Part shown: positions 6,706 to 11,740 of the stretch, piece after piece
Position numbering within the stretch: the first letter of the stretch is position 1
Layout of the letters: the number at the start of each line of letters is the position of its first letter
Source of the DNA: Nitrospira lenta
GTDB lineage: Bacteria; Nitrospirota; Nitrospiria; Nitrospirales; Nitrospiraceae
Assembly: GCA_945906715.1 (NCBI GenBank)
Contig: CAMDRK010000058.1
Coordinates: forward strand, 1-11,740
DNA: 11,740 nt
Direction: 5' to 3'
Translations under genes and position numbers: made by a program
The notes under the pieces: model-generated
Database searches by the model: none
The model's input: the letters and a program-made list of their open reading frames with translations, nothing else
What the model was told of the DNA's origin: nothing

Positions 6706-7490
6706 CCAGGATCAGTTGGCCACTGGTCGGTGGCGCAATGATGGGGCTGTGGCTCCTCCTGCCGATGTCGTTCGCGACAGCCGGCGCCAAATCAGATCAC
6801 AGACCTGCAAGCAGCGCGGCAGAACTCAGCACAATCCGCGGCGTGGTGAAGGCGACCGCCCAAGCGACGTTAGCCAGCCAGGTCCAGGGCCGGATTAGTC
6901 AGCTGCCCTTCAAGGAGGGACAGCGGTTTAAAAAAGGAGCCCTCCTGGTGGCCCTCGACTGTTCGAAGTATGAGGCGGAGCTGGCGAGCGCTGAGGCGGA
7001 ACATCGCGGCAAGAAATTGACCTACGAGAACAACCTTCGGCTTGCCGAGCACGATTCCGTTGGGACCCTCGAACTCGATGTCTCTCAGGCCGAAGCCGAA
7101 AAAGCACTCGCCGCCATAAATGTTGCGCAGGTGAATGTGAAAGGCTGCACGGTGCTCGCACCGTTTCCCGGGCGTGTCGTCAAAATGATCGTGAACGAAC
7201 ACGAGAATGTATTTCCCAACGACCAGCTCATCAGTCTGTTGGATGATAGTCTGCTCGAGATCGAGCTGATTCTGCCGTCGAGATCCCTCGCGTGGCTGAA
7301 GGTCGGCATGCGCTTCGAGTACGCCATCGATGAAACAGGACTCCGGTATCCCGCCGTGGTTCAGGACATCGGCGCGAATGTGGATCCTGCCAGTCAAACG
7401 GTGAAAGTGAAGGGCCTGTTTCGCACCCAGCCCAACAATGTGCTCGCAGGAATGAGCGGGGCCGCTTCATTTACCGGGCTTTCACGCTGA
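6702..7490 (+). CDS. HlyD/RND-type periplasmic adaptor (soluble membrane fusion protein)
   Basis: A 262-residue adaptor with a Sec signal peptide (hydrophobic core residues 10-24, ATA|GAK cleavage near 27). The two halves of a biotinyl-lipoyl-like domain flank a short helical hairpin. The first half is about residues 45-86 (VVKATAQATLASQVQGRISQ then EGQRFKKGALLVALD). The hairpin is about 88-145. The second half is 148-181 (GCTVLAPFPGRVVKMIV then ENVFPNDQLISLLD). A beta-barrel and short membrane-proximal part complete it. The lack of an N-terminal membrane anchor resembles RND-type adaptors more than HlyD itself. AAGGAG at 6688-6693 and overlap with the upstream stop indicate coupled translation. 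It probably bridges the TolC-like channel to the inner-membrane parts encoded next. Confidence 0.87.
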   Translation: MTRISWPLVGGAMMGLWLLLPMSFATAGAKSDHRPASSAAELSTIRGVVKATAQATLASQVQGRISQLPFKEGQRFKKGALLVALDCSKYEAELASAEAEHRGKKLTYENNLRLAEHDSVGTLELDVSQAEAEKALAAINVAQVNVKGCTVLAPFPGRVVKMIVNEHENVFPNDQLISLLDDSLLEIELILPSRSLAWLKVGMRFEYAIDETGLRYPAVVQDIGANVDPASQTVKVKGLFRTQPNNVLAGMSGAASFTGLSR

Positions 7491-7491
7491 C

Positions 7492-8859
7492 ATGGTTGCA
7501 ACAGAAGTCACTCCCGCCAGTCCGCCGCAGAGGAACACGTCGTTCACCATGCTGCTTCAGCTGGAGGGGATGGTTCGTGCCGCCCGGACCCAGCAAGAAC
7601 TGCAGTTCTTTTTCGTCAACGAAACTCGCCGGTTGGTTCCCTATCGACAAGCAATTTTGCTTATCCCGCCAATCCCGTCTTCACAGAGCTATGAGGTGCG
7701 AGCCGCATCGAGCGTTCCGGTGATGGATCGCACCGTGCCCTTGATGCAATGGACTGAGCGATTGATTGGTGAATTGCGCAAGACCTCGACAGGTCCGGAG
7801 ATCAGTCACGTCACGGAAGAGGATTGTCCTGAGGAGCTCAGACCGGACTGGAAGGAATTCACCCTAGAGTATGGACTCTGGTGCCCTCTAAAGCATCCGG
7901 GGGGACAGATCATCGGCGGCCTGTGGCTGACCAGGGACGAGCCATGGGTGGACCACGAAGTGACGGTCCTGCAACGTCTCGGTGACGCCTATGCTTACGC
8001 CTGGCGTGCCGTCGGTCCATCGAATACCCGGCGCTGGCGATGGGGGCTGAGCCGGACCATGACGTGGATACTCGCGGTTGTAATGCTGAGCGCACTGGCC
8101 ATTCCTGTCCCCATGTCGACATTGGCGCCTGCGAAGATTGTCGCGAAGGAACCTTCAATCGTTAGTGCGCCGATTGACGGTGTCATCGCCGAAATTTTTG
8201 TCCTTCCCAATACCATGGTGTCCAAAGGCCAAGTGTTGTTCAAGTACGAAGACACGACGTTCAGAAGCGAGTACGAAGTCGCGGAGCGGAATCTCGATGT
8301 GGGGATGGCGCAATATCGACGGGCCGTGCAAGGCTCATTTGTGGACGCTGAACAAAAATCAGAGGTTCCGCTGTTGAAAGCCGAAGTTGAGTTGCGAGAA
8401 ACCGAGCGGAACTATACGCATGAACGGTTGGCAAAGGTCGAGGTGAGGGCCGAGCAAGCCGGGCTCTTGCTCTACACAGACAAGTCCGATTGGATCGGAA
8501 AGCCGGTTGTGGTCGGTCAACGCATTATGGAGCTGGCGAATCCTCAACAGCTGGAGGTGCGGATCGATTTGCCGGTGGAGGATGCGATTGTTCTTCGCGA
8601 AGGCGCGTCGGTAGTGCTGTTCCTGAACGCCAATCCATTTTCCAGCGTTCCTGCCACTGTGAGTCATGCGAGCTACCACGCCGAGGTCTTGCCGAATAAT
8701 ATGCTGGCCTACCGCGTGACGGCGCAGCTTGGGCAGGGGGCTTCGGAGTTCCGCATTGGCTGGCAAGGGAGCGCCAAAATCTACGGAGAGACGGTCACGC
8801 TATTCACCTATCTGTTCCGTCGCCCGATCTCCGCCGTCCGGCCCTGGATTGGCCTATGA
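7492..8859 (+). CDS. GAF-domain plus membrane-anchored HlyD-type adaptor
   Basis: A 455-residue protein with a bipartite layout. Residues about 18-170 look like a cytoplasmic GAF-type domain, with an N-terminal helix (MLLQLEGMVRAARTQQELQF), strand YRQAILLIPP, and LWCPLKHPGGQIIGGLWLTR followed by a closing helix. One membrane segment follows at residues about 190-209, preceded by a basic RRWRWGLSR stretch. Residues 212-455 are an HlyD-like periplasmic part: SAPIDGVIAEIFVLPNTMVS then KGQVLFKYE, a helical hairpin (258-318), the second lipoyl half (AGLLLYTDKSDWIGKPVVVG), and a C-terminal barrel ending YLFRRPISAVRPWIGL, typical of adaptors found next to M50-HlyD proteins. The ATG comes one base after the upstream TGA, with no separate ribosome-binding site. 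The GAF part could sense a ligand or partner on the cytoplasmic side, but that is inference. No canonical catalytic motif is seen. Confidence 0.85.
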   Translation: MVATEVTPASPPQRNTSFTMLLQLEGMVRAARTQQELQFFFVNETRRLVPYRQAILLIPPIPSSQSYEVRAASSVPVMDRTVPLMQWTERLIGELRKTSTGPEISHVTEEDCPEELRPDWKEFTLEYGLWCPLKHPGGQIIGGLWLTRDEPWVDHEVTVLQRLGDAYAYAWRAVGPSNTRRWRWGLSRTMTWILAVVMLSALAIPVPMSTLAPAKIVAKEPSIVSAPIDGVIAEIFVLPNTMVSKGQVLFKYEDTTFRSEYEVAERNLDVGMAQYRRAVQGSFVDAEQKSEVPLLKAEVELRETERNYTHERLAKVEVRAEQAGLLLYTDKSDWIGKPVVVGQRIMELANPQQLEVRIDLPVEDAIVLREGASVVLFLNANPFSSVPATVSHASYHAEVLPNNMLAYRVTAQLGQGASEFRIGWQGSAKIYGETVTLFTYLFRRPISAVRPWIGL

Positions 8860-10988
8860 AACAGTCCCCTTCCCCAAAGCCTGAGGCTCTGCTGCCGCTG
8901 TTGCGGGAGGATCTCCAGCTCATCGCTGGCGCCTCGTCCGCCGACGGTTCGCCGACGTGGATTGTCGTCGATCCGGTTCGCGGGAAATACTTTCACATCG
9001 GCTGGGCTGCCTACCAGATTCTTTCGCGTTGGAGTGGCCGATCGGCAGAGGCTGTCCTGTCGCAGATCCATGCGGACACGACCTGTCGAGCCACGAAACA
9101 GGATGTCGAGGATCTCCTCCGTTTTTTGTACGACAACCATCTGATGCGCGATCCGCCGGAAGGCGGGTACCGAGCCTATGCTAATCAAGCAGAGGCCGCA
9201 AAGCCGCAGTGGTTGTTGTGGCTCGTCCACCACTATCTATTTTTTCAGATTCCGCTGGTCCGACCGGATCGATTTCTTCGTGCGACCCTACCCTTCGTCG
9301 AATGGCTCTTCTCGAAAACGACTGCCTGGATCATTGCGTGTATCGGGCTGACAGGCATCTACCTTGTTTCGCGGCAGTGGGACACCTTCACAGCCACCAT
9401 TCTGCATTTTTTCACTCTGCAAGGCCTCGCGCTGTACGTGCTCTGTCTAGTCGCCGTCAAGGTGTTTCATGAACTGGGGCATGCCTATACGGCGACACGC
9501 TATGGTTGTCGCGTTCCCACCATGGGTGTCGCCATGATGGTGATGGTACCGATGCTGTATTCGGACACTTCCGATGCGTGGAAGCTGACTTCCCGTCGCC
9601 AGCGTGCTGCCATCGGCGCTGCCGGGATGGTCGTTGAATGCGCGTTGGCTGCGCTGGCGATATTCGCGTGGAACTTTCTCGACGATGGCGTGGTGCGGAG
9701 CCTGGTGTTTATCGTGGCGACGACAAGTCTGATGGTAAGCGCTGCCATCAATCTCAGCCCGTTCATGCGATTCGACGGGTATTATGTGCTTTCCGATTTG
9801 CTGGACATTCCCAACTTGCACGAGCGAGCCTTTGCCTTTGGGCGGTGGCAGCTGCGGCGGCTTCTTCTCGGCCTCGATGTCCCAATGCCTGAGCCGGTCG
9901 CCGCTGCCCGACGCCGATTTTTTATTTGGTTTGCCTGGGGAGTATGGGTCTATCGTTTGATGCTGTTTATCGGCATCGCCTTCGTGGTCTACGAGTTCTT
10001 TTTCAAGTTATTAGGGCTCATCCTCTTTGCGGTCGAAATCGGCTGGTTTATTCTGCTCCCGGTCGTGGGCGAGCTCAAGGCTTGGTGGACACTACGTGGA
10101 GCGATGCGTGAACGGGGACGAGTATGGGTATCGGTCGGCGGCCTGGCCTTTCTGATGGCGGGGCTCTTCATTCCCTGGTCCGATCGCATCAGCCTCCCCG
10201 CGGTGTTGGAATCAACGCCGCATGCCACAATCTATGCGCCGGCGCCAGGGAGGATTGTCGAACTGGCGCTGAAAGAAGGGCGGCGAGTGGGGGTGGGAGA
10301 CAGGCTGGTTACGGTGGAATCGCCGGCGCTTGAAAAGGATATGGCGTTAATACGCAAGCGGATCGAGGTCGAGCGATCGAGAGGCCGGCGCCAGTTCATC
10401 GACCGGCAAGAGCTTGCGCAGCACCAGGTGACGTTGGAAACTCTGAAGGCTCGTCTCTCTCAGCTCGAAGGCCTACTGGAACAGCAGCAGAATCTCGTAC
10501 TCACGGCGCCGATTGCAGGAGTGGTGACTGATCGGGCGGAGGCGCTGCACGTAGGACAGTGGATCAACAAGGAGTTGCCACTCGCATACGTGATCGATCC
10601 GGCAGGTGAAGAGTTGCACGCGTTGGCTCCAGAAACAGAAGTCGGTTATCTCCACGAGGGTCAATCGGCTCGATTCATTCCCGAGGGTGCGGATCGGCCG
10701 AGTTTGGAGGCACAGGTGGTCGAGATTCGTGACAGCGACGAAAGCAGTTTCTCGGTGCCCTATCTCGCATCTCTCTATGGCGGAGACGTAGCGGTTCAAG
10801 AAGATGCCCAGCATCGATTGAAACCGGAAACCTCCGTCTATCGCATTACCCTGCACTTCGTCGACTCTCCGCCCCGGTGGAACCAAGCCGTACGAGGGAT
10901 CGTGCTCGTGAAGGGTCCTCGGATCAGCTTTGCCCAACGGGTGTGGCAACAGAGTGCCCGCATCTTTATTCGAGAAAGTGGCGCTTAG
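8856..10988 (+). CDS. PqqD-like domain / site-2 protease (M50) / HlyD-like fusion membrane protein
   Basis: A 710-residue, three-part protein. Residues about 20-98 resemble a PqqD-type winged-helix domain (IVVDPVRGKYFHIGWAAYQI, then VEDLLRFLYDNHLM). Residues about 150-440 are a polytopic membrane core with the M50 zinc-protease signature: HELGH at 205-209 and, across further helices, NLSPFMRFDGYY with Asp307. All zinc ligands and the catalytic Glu206 are therefore kept. MLYSDTSDAWKL (234-243) is also typical of this subfamily. Residues about 455-690 form an HlyD-like periplasmic part with two lipoyl halves (YAPAPGRIVELALKEGRRVG; LTAPIAGVVTDRAEALHVGQ) flanking a helical hairpin (488-545). ATGA overlap couples it to the GAF-HlyD gene. 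It may serve as the inner-membrane component of the export complex, or may cleave a membrane substrate. Which of these holds is not known. Confidence 0.9.
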   Translation: MKQSPSPKPEALLPLLREDLQLIAGASSADGSPTWIVVDPVRGKYFHIGWAAYQILSRWSGRSAEAVLSQIHADTTCRATKQDVEDLLRFLYDNHLMRDPPEGGYRAYANQAEAAKPQWLLWLVHHYLFFQIPLVRPDRFLRATLPFVEWLFSKTTAWIIACIGLTGIYLVSRQWDTFTATILHFFTLQGLALYVLCLVAVKVFHELGHAYTATRYGCRVPTMGVAMMVMVPMLYSDTSDAWKLTSRRQRAAIGAAGMVVECALAALAIFAWNFLDDGVVRSLVFIVATTSLMVSAAINLSPFMRFDGYYVLSDLLDIPNLHERAFAFGRWQLRRLLLGLDVPMPEPVAAARRRFFIWFAWGVWVYRLMLFIGIAFVVYEFFFKLLGLILFAVEIGWFILLPVVGELKAWWTLRGAMRERGRVWVSVGGLAFLMAGLFIPWSDRISLPAVLESTPHATIYAPAPGRIVELALKEGRRVGVGDRLVTVESPALEKDMALIRKRIEVERSRGRRQFIDRQELAQHQVTLETLKARLSQLEGLLEQQQNLVLTAPIAGVVTDRAEALHVGQWINKELPLAYVIDPAGEELHALAPETEVGYLHEGQSARFIPEGADRPSLEAQVVEIRDSDESSFSVPYLASLYGGDVAVQEDAQHRLKPETSVYRITLHFVDSPPRWNQAVRGIVLVKGPRISFAQRVWQQSARIFIRESGA

Positions 10989-11003
10989 AATACATGCATG
11001 ACA

Positions 11004-11039
11004 TCAGGCCAAAGTGGCCCTGAAGTGCTCTCTTTGGCC
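11004..11039 (+). terminator. possible terminator or attenuator with two alternative stems
   Basis: TCAGGCCA (11004-11011) can pair with TGGCCCTGA (11015-11023) around an AAG loop, with one bulged C. Alternatively GGCCAAAG (11007-11014) can pair perfectly over 8 bp with CTTTGGCC (11032-11039). The two pairings exclude each other. No clear run of Ts follows either stem, so simple intrinsic termination at the operon end is possible but not certain. Confidence 0.4.
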
Positions 11040-11107
11040 CAGACGAACATCTCCATCGAGTAGGGTCTGAGCGTTCCCTGCATGGGAATTCTATTTACTG
11101 TGTGAAC

Positions 11108-11123
11108 TGGCACCATCCTTGCT
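11108..11123 (+). promoter_or_regulatory. sigma-54 (RpoN) -24/-12 promoter for the surface-protein gene
   Basis: The sequence TGGCACC-ATCC-TTGCT matches the sigma-54 consensus TGGCACG-N4-TTGCW at all but one defined position, and the invariant GG and GC are exactly 10 bases apart. It lies on the coding strand of the gene at 11166, and transcription would start near 11134, leaving a leader of about 32 bases. Sigma-54 promoters need an enhancer-binding activator. No such gene is in the window, and no certain upstream activator site is recognised, although a dyad lies at 11074-11088. Confidence 0.7.
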
Positions 11124-11165
11124 AATTTTATGGGGATAATCAGCTGATAGTTTCATCGCTATGCC

Positions 11166-11740
11166 ATGAGCACACCGCATAAGCAGAAGAAAAAATCGAT
11201 CAAACCGGCGCGAAGGGACAATCGTGCCGGCGAGGACGCGGCTGTTACCCCGTCGATCTTTGGCGGTTCACTGCTGTCGCTCGAATCGCGCATCATGTTC
11301 GATGGTGCTGCTGTGGCCACTGCCAGCATTGTGAGTGCCGAACAAACCGCCCAAAACCAGGCTGAGGATTCCATCTCGTCTGGTGACGCGGCGACAACCG
11401 ACGCACCAACCAACGAACCTTCAGCCACTGCTGATCAGGCTCTTCTCGATGCCTTGGAGGCGCTTGACGTATCGTCCACCCGCCAGGAGATGCTGTTTGT
11501 GTCCACGAATGTACTCGACTACCAACAGCTGCTTGACGGCATCAGCCTCAACGTCGCAGCGCAGATACTCGATCCAGCCCGCGATGGGGTCGAGCAGATG
11601 GCGGATACTTCCTCCAATTATGCGAGTATCGATCCTGTCAATCTGATCGGTGATGGCACCGAAGCTGGGACGCACCTCAACTCCAGCTTTCTGATCCAAA
11701 GTTCAATCAGCACAAGTTACGCCGAGCAGTTTCAACAGAT
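11166..11740 (+). CDS. N-terminus of a large LEPR-XLL / DUF4347 surface protein (3'-partial)
   Basis: The frame is open to the end of the window (191 residues visible). The start is ATG 11166. The frame is closed upstream by TAG at 11148-11150, and no good Shine-Dalgarno sequence is seen. There is no Sec signal peptide. Instead there is a basic start (KQKKKSIKPARR, residues 6-17), then SLESRIMFDGAA (38-49), a form of the LEPR-XLL motif found at the start of very large secreted adhesin-like proteins. A Thr/Ser/Asp/Ala-rich linker follows (about 50-105). From 108 the DUF4347 domain begins: EMLFVSTNVLDYQQLLDGIS, then ILDPARDGVEQMAD. The usual HIxSHG motif of that domain reads NLIGDG here (159-164). 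Such proteins often continue for thousands of residues with cadherin-like or calcium-binding repeats, and none of that is visible here. It is the likely cargo of the operon just upstream. Confidence 0.82.
   Translation, partial: MSTPHKQKKKSIKPARRDNRAGEDAAVTPSIFGGSLLSLESRIMFDGAAVATASIVSAEQTAQNQAEDSISSGDAATTDAPTNEPSATADQALLDALEALDVSSTRQEMLFVSTNVLDYQQLLDGISLNVAAQILDPARDGVEQMADTSSNYASIDPVNLIGDGTEAGTHLNSSFLIQSSISTSYAEQFQQ

Larger units (their letters stand above)
10989..11165. other. intergenic region with hairpins and a sigma-54 promoter
   Basis: 177 bases separate the M50 fusion gene from the large surface-protein gene. The region holds two alternative hairpins (11004-11039), a TTCCC-N5-GGGAA dyad (11074-11088) and a strong -24/-12 promoter (11108-11123). 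It holds no tRNA or other gene that I can see. The surface protein is therefore likely transcribed separately from the machinery, or with its own added control. Confidence 0.6.

Overview
The window looks like chromosome of a Gram-negative bacterium with an outer membrane and fairly high GC. It has lipoproteins, a TolC-type outer-membrane factor and periplasmic adaptors. The gene mix (a DUF3467 protein, a very small zinc-ribbon protein, and a large LEPR-XLL/DUF4347 surface protein beside M50-HlyD genes) would fit a Nitrospira-like member of the Nitrospirota. That placement is an inference from gene content, not from a marker gene.

Left part (1-5000): ordinary short transcription units. In order: the C-terminal end of a pyridine-nucleotide disulfide oxidoreductase; a coupled pair encoding an 80-residue two-helix membrane protein and a BamE-like lipoprotein; a secreted Lys/Glu/Met-rich helical protein followed by a strong hairpin; exonuclease III; a 56-residue minus-strand zinc-ribbon protein; a divergently placed HI0933/BaiN-family flavoprotein; and a minus-strand DUF3467 protein. 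The 112 bp between the zinc-ribbon gene and the flavoprotein gene contain two overlapping dyads that could be an operator.

Right part (5000-11740): a tightly packed four-gene operon whose junctions are ATGA, a 1-bp gap, and ATGA. It encodes a TolC-like outer-membrane lipoprotein, a soluble HlyD-type adaptor, a GAF-TM-HlyD membrane adaptor, and a 710-residue fusion of a PqqD-like domain, a site-2-protease (M50) membrane core and an HlyD-like adaptor. After 177 bp comes the start of a probably very large protein (191 residues visible, running off the window). It has an N-terminal LEPR-XLL-type motif (here LESRIMFDGAA), no Sec signal peptide, and the start of a DUF4347 domain. A near-consensus sigma-54 promoter lies directly upstream of it.

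My reading is that the four-gene operon builds an envelope-spanning export machine for the large surface protein. Outer-membrane and periplasmic parts are all present, but no ABC ATPase, RND pump or SecA-like motor is visible. The inner-membrane slot is filled instead by an M50 protein with intact zinc ligands and a PqqD-like domain that could read the substrate's N-terminus. This is the best candidate for an under-described system here. It remains a hypothesis because the genes downstream of the substrate cannot be seen.
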